Assembly (NCBI GenBank): GCA_903901915.1
Contig: CAIUSV010000091.1
Span: 1-64,000, forward strand
Reading direction: 5' to 3'
Length of the DNA stretch: 64,000 nucleotides
DNA from: an uncultured Rhodospirillaceae bacterium
Lineage (GTDB): Bacteria; Pseudomonadota; Alphaproteobacteria; Rhodospirillales; Magnetospirillaceae
Both the position numbers and the translations under genes were made by a program. Shown here one piece after another: positions 1 to 10,781 of the stretch. Positions within the stretch are counted from its first letter, which is position 1; each line of letters starts with the position of its first letter. The notes beneath the pieces were generated by a model. It was not told where the DNA came from. It searched no databases and saw only the letters and a program-made list of their open reading frames with translations.

Positions 1-107
1 ATGGCGGCTAAGCCTTTGGTATGCAGTGGTGCATAGGGAGTAGAAACCCTATTCGTTAGTATGATAATCCTGTCGTGCGGGTAGGGATTTCAGTTGGGGT
101 GGAAGAT

Positions 108-317
108 ATGCTGGCGCGGCTGTCGATCATTGAGACCGGCCATACCATTGGTGACGAGGTGTTGGACGAAATCGTGGGCGAGGCCTTGATCATCCTCGAA
201 CAGCCCGGCCGTCATGCCCCGCTGCTGGTGGCGGCGGCGCGGCATGCGCTTGAAACCGTCCACCGCTTGCGCTTCGGCGGTTCGGTCCAATCTCGACCGG
301 CCTTACGCTCCGCCTGA
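108..317 (+). CDS. Possible small hypothetical protein (69 aa)
   Basis: This short frame opens at an ATG preceded by a purine-rich GGTGGA about six bases upstream. A GTG at 75 would add 11 residues. The product begins MLARLSIIETGHTI and has a hydrophobic/acidic middle that could be helical, then ends in a low-quality Ser/Arg/Ala tail. I do not recognise the family. The opposite strand is also open over part of the interval, so coding potential is uncertain. A TATGATAAT-like stretch near 60-68 could serve as a -10 element, but no convincing -35 was found. The remainder of bases 1-398 shows nothing else recognisable. Confidence 0.3.
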   Translation: MLARLSIIETGHTIGDEVLDEIVGEALIILEQPGRHAPLLVAAARHALETVHRLRFGGSVQSRPALRSA

Positions 318-398
318 GGCGCGCCGATCTCGCCCGCTTGCGGCGAATATCTATCGACCCGACGCCCGTCGGTGTACGGTGGGGGCGGAAAAACGATC

Positions 399-2015
399 AT
401 GGTCGGGCGACAGGCATTGAATATCGGTGAAGCATTTTCCCAGGCGATGAAGACCTGGGAGGACGGCGATGGCGCCGAGGCGCGTCGTCTCGCCCGCAGG
501 ATCGTCGAGGCCAAGCCCGAATTCGGCGGCGCGCACTATCTGCTGGGGGTGATCGCGCTGGCCCATGGCCAGGGCCGCAAGGCCGCCGAACATCTGTCGC
601 GCGCCGTCGCCGCCGATCCCGATCAGCCGGCGCCTCGTCTGGCGTTGGGCCGTGCCCTGGAAAGCCAGGACAGCGTCAATGCCGCCATCTTGCAATACCG
701 CGCCATCCTCGCTGCCGATCCCGACCATGTCGAGGCCAACGCCCGGTTGGGCGAGCTGCTCGGGCGTACCGGCCGGATTGTCGAGGCCGAGGGTCATTGC
801 CGCCGGGCCATCGCCGGCAATCCCGATCACGCCGAGGCGCTGTGCGCCCTGGGGGCGTTGCTCCACGCCTCGGGCCGTGACGCCGAGGCCGCCCGCTGCC
901 TGGAACAGGCGCTGACGCAACGGCCGGACTGGGGGGTGGCGCTGCACAATTACGGGCTGGTGCTGCGGGCGCTGGGGCAGACCGAGCGCGCTATCACCAT
1001 CTTGTCGGGGGCGGTGGAATTGCGCCGCGACAATGCCCAAAGCCGGGCCGCCCTGGCCGGCGCCCTCAGGGAAATGGGACGCATCGACGACGCCCGGCGC
1101 CACGCCGAGCGTGCAACCCGGCTCAGGCCCCACGATCCCGCCGGCTGGCTGGAACTCGGGCTGGTCCGTCAGCTCAAGGGCATGCCGGAAGGCGCGGCGG
1201 CGGCGTTCGAACGGGCGGTGACGGCGGCACCCGACTCGGTGCATGCCCACTGGTGTCTGGGAGAGGTCCGCCGCGCTCTGGGCGACACCGCCCGTGCCGC
1301 CACCCATTACCGCCGCTGTCTGGAACTCGATCCCGCCGACTGCCACGGCGCCGCCCTGGGGCTGGCCCTGGCGGGTGCCGCCCCGGCTCCGGAGCGGGCG
1401 CCCGACGCCTATATCCGCCAGTTGTTCGACGATTACGCCGACCGCTTCGAGTCCGCCCTGGTGGACAAGCTGGCCTATCGTGCTCCCGCCCTGCTTGCCA
1501 ATGCGCTTGATCGTACCCTGTCGCGCAAGACCGGGCTGGATGTGCTCGACGCCGGCTGCGGCACCGGTCTGGCGGCGCCGGTTCTGCGTCCCCTTGCCGC
1601 TCGTCTTGACGGCATCGACCTGTCGCCGGCCATGGTGGACAAGGCCCGCCAGCGTCAGGTCTACGATCGTCTCGACGTCGGCGACCTTGTCGTTGAACTC
1701 GGCCTGCGCCCGGCCGCCTATGATCTGGTGGCGGCGGCCGACGTCCTGGTCTATTTCGGCGATCTCGGGCCGGTGTTCCGGGCGGTGCATGGGGCGCTGC
1801 GTCCCGCCGGCCTGTTCGCCTTCACCGTGGAGCGGGCCGCCGACAGCGGGTCCTATCTGCTGGGGCCGAAGAACCGCTATGCCCACGCGCCCGCCCATGT
1901 GAACGAGCGGGCCACCGCCGCCGGCTTCGAGTTGGCGCTGTCGGAAGAGGCCGCCACCCGCCAGGAGGGCGGCGCCGACGTTCCCGGTCTGGTGGTGGTG
2001 TTGCGCAAGGGCTAG
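399..2015 (+). CDS. TPR-repeat protein with C-terminal SAM-dependent methyltransferase domain
   Basis: A 538-residue protein in two parts. Roughly residues 10-320 are tandem tetratricopeptide repeats (recurrent A..LG.AL...G....A...Y..AL..DP patterns). From about residue 370 there is a class I methyltransferase, with motif I LDAGCGTG at about 381-388 and a following acidic GIDLSPAMV loop that would bind S-adenosylmethionine. The TPR part probably presents a protein partner; the methyl acceptor is unknown. I chose ATG 399 because GGGGGCGGA lies about eight bases upstream; a GTG at 372 would add nine residues. The gene ends 46 bp before an AsnB-like gene on the same strand, so the two may be cotranscribed. 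Family-level assignment is firm, substrate is not. Confidence 0.85.
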   Translation: MVGRQALNIGEAFSQAMKTWEDGDGAEARRLARRIVEAKPEFGGAHYLLGVIALAHGQGRKAAEHLSRAVAADPDQPAPRLALGRALESQDSVNAAILQYRAILAADPDHVEANARLGELLGRTGRIVEAEGHCRRAIAGNPDHAEALCALGALLHASGRDAEAARCLEQALTQRPDWGVALHNYGLVLRALGQTERAITILSGAVELRRDNAQSRAALAGALREMGRIDDARRHAERATRLRPHDPAGWLELGLVRQLKGMPEGAAAAFERAVTAAPDSVHAHWCLGEVRRALGDTARAATHYRRCLELDPADCHGAALGLALAGAAPAPERAPDAYIRQLFDDYADRFESALVDKLAYRAPALLANALDRTLSRKTGLDVLDAGCGTGLAAPVLRPLAARLDGIDLSPAMVDKARQRQVYDRLDVGDLVVELGLRPAAYDLVAAADVLVYFGDLGPVFRAVHGALRPAGLFAFTVERAADSGSYLLGPKNRYAHAPAHVNERATAAGFELALSEEAATRQEGGADVPGLVVVLRKG

Positions 2016-2061
2016 CCCACCGCTACTGTGTCGCCCGGATCAATCTGGGCTTTTCCCGTCC

Positions 2062-3968
<1,907 letters not shown>

Positions 3969-3978
<10 letters not shown>

Positions 3979-4652
3979 GGGGCGGGGTCCTCGAGACCGG
4001 CCTCGGCGAAACCCTTGAGGCGGAGCCGGCAGGAGTCGCACTGGCCGCAGGCGGCACCCTCCGGATTGGGGTCGTAGCAGGTCGAGGTGATGGCGTAATC
4101 CACCCCCAGGGTCAGGCCGCGCCGGATGATCTCGGCCTTGGTCAGGCTGATCAGCGGGGTGTGCAGCGTCAGCCGGTGTCCCTCCACCGCCGCCTTGGTC
4201 GCGAGGTTGGCCATGCGCTCGAAGGCGGCGATGTAGTCGGGGCGGCAATCGGGATAGCCGGAATAATCCACCGCGTTGACGCCGACGAAGATGTCGGCGG
4301 CGCCGATCACCTCGGCGAAAGCCAGGGCGAAGGACAACATGATGGTGTTGCGCGCCGGCACATAGGTGACCGGGATGCCGTCGGCGATTTCGGCATCGGC
4401 GCGGCCCTTGGGCACGGCGATATCCGCGGTCAGCGCCGAGCCGCCGAATACCCTGAGGTCGATATCGGCGATGCGATGGTCCGTGACCCCCATGGCGGCG
4501 GCCACCCGCCGGGCGGCGGCGATTTCGACCGCGTGGCGCTGGCCGTAGCGGAAGGTCAGCGCCGCCGGTCGGAAGCCCTGGTCCCTGGCGATGGCCAGGA
4601 CGGTGGCGGAATCGAGGCCGCCGCTGAGCAGGACGACGGCGGGCGGGGTCAT
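3969..4652 (-). CDS. queC: 7-cyano-7-deazaguanine synthase
   Basis: A 227-residue enzyme of queuosine biosynthesis that converts 7-carboxy-7-deazaguanine to preQ0 using ATP and ammonia. The N-terminal PP-loop is [14 protein letters not shown], and the [11 protein letters not shown] segment is typical of the family. The C-terminal zinc site is present as a Cys in TSTCYDP followed by CGQCDSC. Length is normal. The start codon overlaps the stop of the upstream PanD-like gene (ATGA, 4649-4652), so translation is probably coupled. No queD or queE is adjacent, which is less usual than the que clusters seen elsewhere. The 3' end overlaps asnB by 10 bp in convergent orientation. Confidence 0.96.
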
Positions 4653-5191
4653 AGCGAGAAGTGGGACGCGATGAACTCGTCGATCTCGGCCTCGCTCCAG
4701 CCCTTGGCCGCCAATCCGGAGCGGACGCCGAAGACGTCGATGTTGGGCCAGGTGTGGCAGCTTTCCACCGTGTGCTTGTCGGCATCGATGATGCGGAAGT
4801 CGTAGGGCCGCCGCTCGCTGCTGAAGACGTCGTAGTACAGCACCTGATCGACGTGGTTGTCGGGCAGGAAGGTGAGGATGCGCGGCTTGATCTCGTAGAG
4901 CTTTTCCGGCCCGGTGACGATCTCGGTGGCCGCGATGATCAGTTCGTCGCCGTTCTGGCAGGTGCGTGCCGCGGCGCCGTTAAGCACGCAGCAGCGCGAT
5001 CCCGGCTCGCCGAAGATGACGTAGGTTGATATGCGTGCCGCCGAGTTCTTGTTCCAGATCTCGACGAATTCCATGGGATAGATGCCGGCCAGTTCGCACT
5101 GCTCGGGATCGAGGGTGATCGAGCCGTGGTAATTGAGATCGGCGTTGGTAACGCGAATGCCGTGCAGCTTCGCGCGGATGACCTTCATCAT
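4649..5191 (-). CDS. panD: Aspartate 1-decarboxylase (PanD) homologue with C-terminal extension
   Basis: The first ~115 of 180 residues align with PanD, the pyruvoyl enzyme that makes beta-alanine for pantothenate. From the MMK start the visible key residues are Lys8, the Gly23-Ser24 self-cleavage pair in YHGS, Arg53 and Tyr57 in ARISTY, and Asn71 in LNGAAA. Each sits one position before its E. coli counterpart. Normal PanD ends near residue 126, but here about 60 further residues follow (from VLYYDVF to ASHFSL) with no similarity I recognise. Two ATGs (5191, 5188) are possible; a TTG at 5212 would add seven residues. It overlaps queC by four bases. The catalytic set suggests an active decarboxylase, but a diverged paralogue with another role is possible. 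Confidence 0.8.
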   Translation of the reverse strand: MMKVIRAKLHGIRVTNADLNYHGSITLDPEQCELAGIYPMEFVEIWNKNSAARISTYVIFGEPGSRCCVLNGAAARTCQNGDELIIAATEIVTGPEKLYEIKPRILTFLPDNHVDQVLYYDVFSSERRPYDFRIIDADKHTVESCHTWPNIDVFGVRSGLAAKGWSEAEIDEFIASHFSL

Positions 5192-5361
5192 TGGGACACC
5201 GGGGGTTCGCAACTCAAGCGACGAGACCTAAACGCACCGCCGGGGTTTCCGCAACACCTTATTGCGGCCGACGTACGGATGGCCTGCCGATTCACCGCTT
5301 GACGCCCTTGCCCGCCCCGTCGTTTGCTGACCCCCGCAACTTCCGAGCAGGATACGTCCCC

Positions 5362-6729
5362 ATGTCCGCACCCGCCACGTCGAGCGCCGAAGCCATTACC
5401 GGCAAGCACCAACTGGTCGAGTATCTGGAATCGGGCTGTAAGCCGCGCGAGGCCTGGCGTATCGGCACCGAGCACGAGAAGTTCGGCTATACCCTGGACG
5501 ACCTGCGGCCGCTGCCCTATGGCGGCGAGCGCGGCGTCAAGGCCATGCTGGAAGGTCTGGTCGAGTTGGGGTGGCACCCGATCTTCGAGGGTGACAACGT
5601 CATCGCCCTGAGCGATGCCACCGGCGCCGCCATCAGCCTGGAGCCGGGCGGACAGCTGGAACTGTCGGGCGCCCAGCTGGAAACCGTCCACGAAACCTGT
5701 GCCGAGGTCGGCCGTCACCTGCATCAGGTCAAGCAGGTGGCCGGCCGTCTCGGCATCGGCTTTCTCGGTGTCGGCTTCCAGCCCAAATGGGGCCGCGACG
5801 ACATCAGCTGGATGCCCAAGGGTCGCTACGCCATCATGCGGCGCTACATGCCCGAGGTGGGGGGCAAGGGGCTAGACATGATGCTGCGCACCTGCACCGT
5901 GCAGGTGAACCTGGATTTCGCCTCCGAAGCCGACATGGTGAAGAAGCTGCGGGTGTCGCTGGCGTTGCAGCCGGTCGCCACCGCCCTGTTCGCCAGTTCG
6001 CCCTTCAAGGACGGCAAGCCGACGGGGATGCTGTCCGCCCGCGCCGACGTGTGGACCGACACCGATCCCAACCGCACCGGCACCCTGCCGTTCGCCTTCG
6101 AGGACGGCATGGGCTTCGAGCGCTATGTCGACTGGATGCTGGATGTGCCCATGTACTTCGTCTACCGCGACGGCAAGTACATCGACGCCGCCGGCCAGAG
6201 CTTCCGCGATTTCATGGCCGGGCGGCTGCCGGCGCTGCCGGGGCAGGTCCCCAACATGGGCGACTGGGTCGACCATCTCAGCACCGCCTTTCCCGAGGTC
6301 AGGTTGAAGAAGTACCTGGAGATGCGCGGCGCCGACGGCGGCCCCTGGTGCCGGCTGTGCGCCTTGCCGGCACTGTGGACCGGTCTGCTCTACGATGACG
6401 GGGCGTTGGATGGCGCCTGGCAACTGGTCAAGGACTGGACGCCGGACGAGCGCGAAACCCTGCGCCGCGACGTCAACCGCCAGGGGCTGGCCGCCACCAT
6501 TCGCGGCCGGACGATGCGCAATCTGGCGCTGGACGTACTGGATCTCGCCGCCGGTGGGCTCAAGCGCCGCCGCCGCCTCAGTCCGTTCGGACGCGATGAG
6601 GTCATCTTTCTCGACACCTTGCAGGCAACCGCCGTTTCGGGGCGCACGCCCGCCGAGGAGATGCTCGACGCCTATCACGGCCGTTGGGGCGGCAGTGTCG
6701 ATCCCGTCTTCCAGGAATACGCCTACTGA
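5362..6729 (+). CDS. gshA: Glutamate-cysteine ligase (plant/alphaproteobacterial type)
   Basis: A 455-residue cytosolic enzyme catalysing the first step of glutathione synthesis, ATP-dependent joining of glutamate and cysteine. The family signatures are [11 protein letters not shown] near the N-terminus, [17 protein letters not shown] and MPKGRYAIM, then [12 protein letters not shown], which together identify the GshA group shared by plants and alphaproteobacteria rather than the E. coli type. I start it at ATG 5362 (MSAPATS) with GAGCAGGA about nine bases upstream; the frame is open further upstream, but that part lies in the divergent intergenic region facing panD. It is convergent with the small charged-protein gene, only six bases away. 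Confidence 0.95.
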   Translation: MSAPATSSAEAITGKHQLVEYLESGCKPREAWRIGTEHEKFGYTLDDLRPLPYGGERGVKAMLEGLVELGWHPIFEGDNVIALSDATGAAISLEPGGQLELSGAQLETVHETCAEVGRHLHQVKQVAGRLGIGFLGVGFQPKWGRDDISWMPKGRYAIMRRYMPEVGGKGLDMMLRTCTVQVNLDFASEADMVKKLRVSLALQPVATALFASSPFKDGKPTGMLSARADVWTDTDPNRTGTLPFAFEDGMGFERYVDWMLDVPMYFVYRDGKYIDAAGQSFRDFMAGRLPALPGQVPNMGDWVDHLSTAFPEVRLKKYLEMRGADGGPWCRLCALPALWTGLLYDDGALDGAWQLVKDWTPDERETLRRDVNRQGLAATIRGRTMRNLALDVLDLAAGGLKRRRRLSPFGRDEVIFLDTLQATAVSGRTPAEEMLDAYHGRWGGSVDPVFQEYAY

Positions 6730-6735
6730 GCCGGG

Positions 6736-7053
6736 TCAGCGGCGCTCCTCGCGGTGCTCCTCGCGGCGCTCGCCATGGCCCTTGCGCTGCTCCCTGCGGT
6801 CCTTGTTCAACGCCTTGCGATCTTCGCGCAGGTCCTTCTTGTCCCTGTGCCGTTCGGCGCGATCCTTGGCGGCGGCTTCCTTGTCGCCGGCCTTGCGGTC
6901 GCGGCGCAATTCATTGCGGTCGTGAACCTGTTCCCGCCGGTCCTGGCCGACCTCGTGGCGGTCATGACGGACGTCGCCGGCGGGCTGGGCGGTGGCCGGC
7001 AGTGCGATAACGACCGGCAGGGCGACGATCAGGGCGATCAGGGTTTTTTTCAT
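6736..7053 (-). CDS. Small exported Arg/Asp/Lys-rich protein
   Basis: A 105-residue protein with a clear Sec signal peptide (MKKTLIALIVALPVVIALPATAQ, probable cleavage after Ala-Gln). The mature part is made almost entirely of Arg, Asp, Lys, Glu and His in irregular heptad-like repeats such as RHDRHEV, HRDKKDLREDRKAL and REQRKGHGERREEHREERR. It is predicted to be a long charged helix in the periplasm. ATG 7053 is preceded by GGAG at good distance. It lies 85 bp downstream of the ChvG-like kinase on the same strand, so it may be an output of, or cotranscribed with, that system; this is inference. I do not recognise a named family. Confidence 0.75.
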   Translation of the reverse strand: MKKTLIALIVALPVVIALPATAQPAGDVRHDRHEVGQDRREQVHDRNELRRDRKAGDKEAAAKDRAERHRDKKDLREDRKALNKDRREQRKGHGERREEHREERR

Positions 7054-7138
7054 GACACTCGCTCCACGCGTGCTTGGGCGATCACAGCCTGCCATTTCAT
7101 TGTGACGAAAACCAGACATGATTGCGGGGGGACTCCGG

Positions 7139-8746
7139 TTATGCCGTCGGCAGGGTGACGATGAAGCGGGCACCGCCGCCTTCGCGGTTCTCGGCCCGGA
7201 TAGTGCCGCCATGGGCCTCGACGATCTGGCGCGAGATCGACAGCCCCAGGCCGGAATGGGTGCCGAACTTCTCGCCCTCGGGGCGCTCGGAATAGAAGCG
7301 GTCGAAGATGGCGGTCAGCTTGTTGGCAGGGATGCCGGGGCCGCGATCTTCGACCTCGATGACGACGCGCCCATTTTCCCGTCCCGCCCGCAGGGTGATG
7401 GTGCCACCCGGGGGGCTGAACGAGACGGCGTTGGCGATGAGGTTGCGCAGCACCTGGACCAGCCGGGATTCGATGCCCAGGACGATCAGCGGGTCGGCCT
7501 CGTCCCGGTCCAGGGTGAAGACCATCTCCGGGTCGGTGCTGGTGGCGCGATAGACCTCGGTCAGGGTGTCGAGCATGCGGGCCACCGCCACCGGCGCGGT
7601 CTCGGCCCGCGACAGTTCGGCGTCGATGCGCGAGGCGTCCGAGATGTCGCTGATCAGGCGGTCGAGCCGCCCGACGTCGTCATGGATGATGGCCATCAGC
7701 TTGCGCCGCTGGTCGGGATTTTCGATGCGTGACGCGGTTTCCACAGCCGAGCGCAGCGAGGTCAGCGGGTTCTTGATCTCGTGGGCGACGTCGGCGGCGA
7801 AGGCCTCGATGGCATCCATGCGCCGCCACAGCGCCTCGGTCATCTCCTTCAGCGCCACCGACAGCTCGCCGATCTCGTCGCCGCGTGTGGACAGGTCGGG
7901 GATGGCGTGGCTGCGGCCGCGACCGTGGCGCACCCGCTCGGCGGCGAGGGCAAGGCGGCGGATCGGCCGGGCGATGGTGCCGGCCATGTAGAGCGACAGA
8001 CCGATGGTGGTGGCCAGGGATACCGCGAACGCCTCGAGGATGGCGAGACGGACCTGGAACAGCGAGCGGGCGATGTTGGTGCCGTCGGCGCTGATCAGCA
8101 GTGCCGCCACCACCTGCTTGTAACGCTGGACCGGAACCGCCACCGACAGCATCAGGCCGCCGTCGGCGCGATTGCGCACCGCCCAGCCCACCCGGCCGCC
8201 AAGGGCGCGCAGGGCCTCGGGAAAGCCGTCGGCCTTGGGGTGGAGGGGTTCTTGGTAGGTGGGCAGGGATTTATCCACCGGCATCCACTGACTGGCCTTC
8301 CACCACCACACCCGCAGCCGGTCGGTCCAGTGGGGCGAACTGGGTGGTTCCAGTGCCTGGACCAGGATGTTGCCGTTGATGCCCAGGTGGCGGCGGGAAT
8401 CGGCGGCCATCTCGCCGCCCAGCTCGAACAGCCGCAGCCGCAGCCGTGCCGGCTCGGCGAGGCGGTGGACCATGTGGCGCGCCATCTCGACGTTCAGGTG
8501 AAGCGCGGCGTGTTCCTCCTCGACCACCGCGCCCTCGCCGATGGCGGCGGCGACCATCTCGGCTTGGGTGCCGAGGCCTTCCAGTTCGGCGCGGATCAGT
8601 CCCTGCTGGTAGCTGTCGAGATAGAACAGCCCGGCCACCAGAACCACCGGCGCCAGCAGGTTGATCGCCAGGATGCGCCGGGTCAGCCGCGATGCCAGCG
8701 GCCGCCAGCGCGGCCGGCGGGGATGGGCGTCGGCCTCACTCCTCAC
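7139..8746 (-). CDS. chvG: Sensor histidine kinase, ChvG/ExoS type
   Basis: About 535 residues. Order of domains: a basic N-terminus, a first membrane span at about 24-45, a periplasmic sensing region of roughly 185 residues, a second span at about 230-255, HAMP, a dimerisation/phosphoacceptor segment [15 protein letters not shown] (His near 322), and a C-terminal ATPase with [21 protein letters not shown] and SGLGLSI. The layout and wording match the alphaproteobacterial ChvG/ExoS kinases that respond to acid or envelope stress. I start it at GTG 8746, overlapping the regulator gene by 11 bases, as usual for coupled pairs; the start is not certain because no strong ribosome site precedes it. 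Confidence 0.9.
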   Translation of the reverse strand: MRSEADAHPRRPRWRPLASRLTRRILAINLLAPVVLVAGLFYLDSYQQGLIRAELEGLGTQAEMVAAAIGEGAVVEEEHAALHLNVEMARHMVHRLAEPARLRLRLFELGGEMAADSRRHLGINGNILVQALEPPSSPHWTDRLRVWWWKASQWMPVDKSLPTYQEPLHPKADGFPEALRALGGRVGWAVRNRADGGLMLSVAVPVQRYKQVVAALLISADGTNIARSLFQVRLAILEAFAVSLATTIGLSLYMAGTIARPIRRLALAAERVRHGRGRSHAIPDLSTRGDEIGELSVALKEMTEALWRRMDAIEAFAADVAHEIKNPLTSLRSAVETASRIENPDQRRKLMAIIHDDVGRLDRLISDISDASRIDAELSRAETAPVAVARMLDTLTEVYRATSTDPEMVFTLDRDEADPLIVLGIESRLVQVLRNLIANAVSFSPPGGTITLRAGRENGRVVIEVEDRGPGIPANKLTAIFDRFYSERPEGEKFGTHSGLGLSISRQIVEAHGGTIRAENREGGGARFIVTLPTA

Positions 8747-9431
8747 GATAGCGATATCCCACGCCGTAAAGGGTCTCGATATGGGCGAACTCGTCGTCCA
8801 CCTCGCGGAATTTCTTGCGCAGGCGCTTGATGTGGCTGTCGATGGTGCGGTCGTCCACATAGATCGATTCGCCATAGGCGGCATCGATCAGCTGGTCGCG
8901 GTTCTTGACGTGGCCGGGCCGCATGGCCAGCGCCTTCAGCAGCAGGAATTCGGTGACGGTGAGATCGACGTCGCGGCCCTTCCAGGTGCAGGCGTGGCGC
9001 GAGGGGTCCATCACCAGCTGGCCGCGTGCCAGGGCATCACCGCCGGGTTCGGTGCCGCCGGCATTGGCTTCCAGCCGGCGGATCAGGGCGCGGATGCGCT
9101 CGATCAGCAGCTTTTGCGAGAACGGTTTCTTGATGTAGTCGTCGGCGCCCATGCGCAGGCCCAGCAGCTCGTCGATCTCGTCGTCCTTGGAGGTCAGGAA
9201 GATCACCGGAATGGCCGATTGCTTGCGCAGGCGTTGCAGCAGTTCCATGCCGTCCATGCGCGGCATCTTGATGTCGAGCACGGCGAGGTCGGCCGGCTGG
9301 CTGGTCAGCCCGCGCAGGGCATCGGCGCCGTCGGTATAGGTGCGGACCTTGAAGCCCTCGGCCTCCAGCGCCATGGAGACCGAAGTCAGGATGTTGCGGT
9401 CGTCGTCGACCAGCGCAATGGTGTGCGACAC
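8736..9431 (-). CDS. chvI: DNA-binding response regulator, ChvI type (OmpR/PhoB family)
   Basis: A 231-residue regulator. The receiver domain begins [14 protein letters not shown], carries the phosphoacceptor Asp in [13 protein letters not shown] and the conserved Lys in ADDYIKKPF. The C-terminal winged helix ends with [13 protein letters not shown] and [11 protein letters not shown] choose GTG 9431 as start because a strong GGAGG lies 7-8 bases upstream and the resulting [11 protein letters not shown] matches ChvI proteins. The frame stays open to an ATG at 9497, but that would place the start right at the likely transcription start. Partner of the overlapping ChvG-like kinase. Confidence 0.93.
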   Translation of the reverse strand: MSHTIALVDDDRNILTSVSMALEAEGFKVRTYTDGADALRGLTSQPADLAVLDIKMPRMDGMELLQRLRKQSAIPVIFLTSKDDEIDELLGLRMGADDYIKKPFSQKLLIERIRALIRRLEANAGGTEPGGDALARGQLVMDPSRHACTWKGRDVDLTVTEFLLLKALAMRPGHVKNRDQLIDAAYGESIYVDDRTIDSHIKRLRKKFREVDDEFAHIETLYGVGYRYREE

Positions 9432-9482
9432 GGAAAGATCCTCCAGCGGGATGCCATCATAAACTAGCATCTCGCGAAGGGT

Positions 9483-9511
9483 TTGCATCCCGATCATGGC
9501 GAAATTATAGT
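9483..9511 (+). promoter_or_regulatory. Probable sigma-70-type promoter of the riboswitch-cbiMNQO unit
   Basis: TTGCAT and TATAGT are separated by exactly 17 bases. Transcription would begin near 9518, immediately before the cobalamin riboswitch, which fits well. The element overlaps the divergent chvI -10 sequence. Confidence 0.6.
9504..9509 (-). promoter_or_regulatory. Probable -10 element of the chvI promoter
   Basis: On the minus strand this is a perfect TATAAT. It would start transcription near 9497, giving a leader of about 66 bases before the GTG of chvI. The -35 position (CACGGG) is poor, as is common when an activator assists. The element overlaps the -10 of the divergent cbi promoter. 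Confidence 0.5.
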
Positions 9512-9520
9512 GACCGGCGA

Positions 9521-9715
9521 TGGTTCCCCGTGTCCGATCGGGCGCGGGGTGAAAATGGGAACGTGGTGCGGTGCCCGAAAAGGGGCCAAACCCACGGCTG
9601 CCCCCGCAACTGTAAGCGGATAGGGTTCGGCCACCGAGACGCCACTGGCCCCGAGCGGGCTGGGAAGGCTATGCCGAATCCGGAGACCCGCGAGTCAGGA
9701 GACCTGCCATCACGA
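9521..9715 (+). promoter_or_regulatory. Cobalamin riboswitch upstream of cbiMNQO
   Basis: The conserved blocks of the cobalamin aptamer appear in order: GGTTCCC at the 5' end, then GGTGAAAATGGGAA, GGTGCGGTGCCCG, the B12-box-like core CCGCAACTGTAAGCGG, a GCCACTGG segment, GGGAAGGC, and GAGTCAGGAGACCTGCC near the 3' end. About 100 bases then separate it from cbiM. By family knowledge, adenosylcobalamin binding lowers expression of the downstream genes, here by an expression platform I could not resolve. Boundaries are approximate to about ten bases. Confidence 0.95.
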
Positions 9716-9813
9716 GAGTCGTTCGCGAGCCCGATCGGCCGGGGTGTGCCGAAGGGTTTTTCGTTCCGTTTCGCGGCGACGACTGGTCTCTCGACGAACG
9801 GAGTCTGTTCATC

Positions 9814-10455
9814 ATGCATATCATGGAAGGTTTCCTTCCCGCCGGGCATGCCCTGGCCTGGACCGTGGTTTCCGCCCCCTTCGTGGTGGCGGGGGCGCGG
9901 CGTCTCAAACGCATGGTCGCCGAGCGGCCCGAGGCGCGGCTGACCCTGGCGGCGGCGGCCGGTTTCACCTTCGTGCTGTCGGCGCTGAAATTGCCCAGCG
10001 TCACCGGGTCGTGTTCCCATCCCACCGGCACCGGCCTTGGCGCCATCCAGTTCGGCCCGCCGGTGATGGCGGTGCTGGGCACCCTGGTGCTGCTGTTCCA
10101 GGCGTTGCTGCTGGCCCATGGCGGCCTGACCACCCTGGGGGCCAACGTGTTTTCCATGGCGGTGGCCGGACCTTGGGTGGCGTGGATGATTTGGCGGCTG
10201 GCCGAACGGCTGGGCCTGCCCTCGGCGGTGGGGGTGTTTCTGGCCGCCAGTCTGGGCGATCTCGCCACCTACGGCGTGACCTCGGTGCAGTTGGCGCTGG
10301 CCTTTCCCGATGCGGCCGGCGGGTTCACTGGTGCCCTGGTCAAGTTCGCCGGGGTATTCGCCCTTACCCAGGTGCCGCTGGCCGTTGCCGAAGGCCTGGT
10401 GACGGTGGTGGCGATGAACGCGCTGGAGGAGCGGCGCTTGAGGGCCGGAATATGA
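9814..10455 (+). CDS. cbiM: Cobalt ECF transporter substrate-binding membrane subunit CbiM
   Basis: A 213-residue integral membrane protein. The start MHIMEGFLP is diagnostic: the first residues, including His2, form the Co2+ site in CbiM/NikM proteins, so the ATG at 9814 is secure. [11 protein letters not shown] and several hydrophobic spans follow as in the family. It captures cobalt for the ECF-type importer built from CbiN, CbiQ and CbiO. It is the first gene of the operon, under the cobalamin riboswitch, and its stop overlaps the cbiN start (ATGA). Cobalt rather than nickel is inferred from the riboswitch. Confidence 0.96.
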   Translation: MHIMEGFLPAGHALAWTVVSAPFVVAGARRLKRMVAERPEARLTLAAAAGFTFVLSALKLPSVTGSCSHPTGTGLGAIQFGPPVMAVLGTLVLLFQALLLAHGGLTTLGANVFSMAVAGPWVAWMIWRLAERLGLPSAVGVFLAASLGDLATYGVTSVQLALAFPDAAGGFTGALVKFAGVFALTQVPLAVAEGLVTVVAMNALEERRLRAGI

Positions 10456-10781
10456 GCGAGGCGACAGCCGAGGAGCCAAGCTCACCGAGCGAGCGCCCGG
10501 CGCTCGAGGGCCGGACCAAGAGCACTCGTGCCAATGTCTTGTTGCTGGGTCTGGCGGCGCTGATCGTGGCGGCGCCACTGGTGCTCAGCCCCGGTGCCCA
10601 GTTCAGCGGTACCGACGATGCCGCCAGGGAATTGGTGGCGGCGGCCCATCCCGACTATCGTCGCTGGGCGACGCCGCTGTGGGAGCCGCCGGGCAAGGAG
10701 GTCGAAAGCCTGCTGTTCGCCCTTCAAGCCGCCATTGGCGCCGGCCTGCTCGGCTACGTCATCGGACGGCGGCGCAAGTGA
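10452..10781 (+). CDS. cbiN: Cobalt ECF transporter accessory subunit CbiN
   Basis: A 109-residue protein with an unusual ~25-residue hydrophilic N-terminal lead ([14 protein letters not shown]...) before the first membrane span ([19 protein letters not shown]), then the periplasmic loop [12 protein letters not shown]...[38 protein letters not shown], which is the CbiN signature with its second span. It assists metal loading of CbiM. Coding overlaps cbiM by four and cbiQ by four bases, so the operon is translationally linked throughout. Confidence 0.93.
   Translation: MSEATAEEPSSPSERPALEGRTKSTRANVLLLGLAALIVAAPLVLSPGAQFSGTDDAARELVAAAHPDYRRWATPLWEPPGKEVESLLFALQAAIGAGLLGYVIGRRRK

Noticed and set aside
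351-1898. Long open frame on the minus strand opposite the TPR-methyltransferase
   Set aside because: Its translation is Gly/Arg/Gln-rich and repetitive without family features. Such antisense frames are a by-product of high GC at third codon positions.
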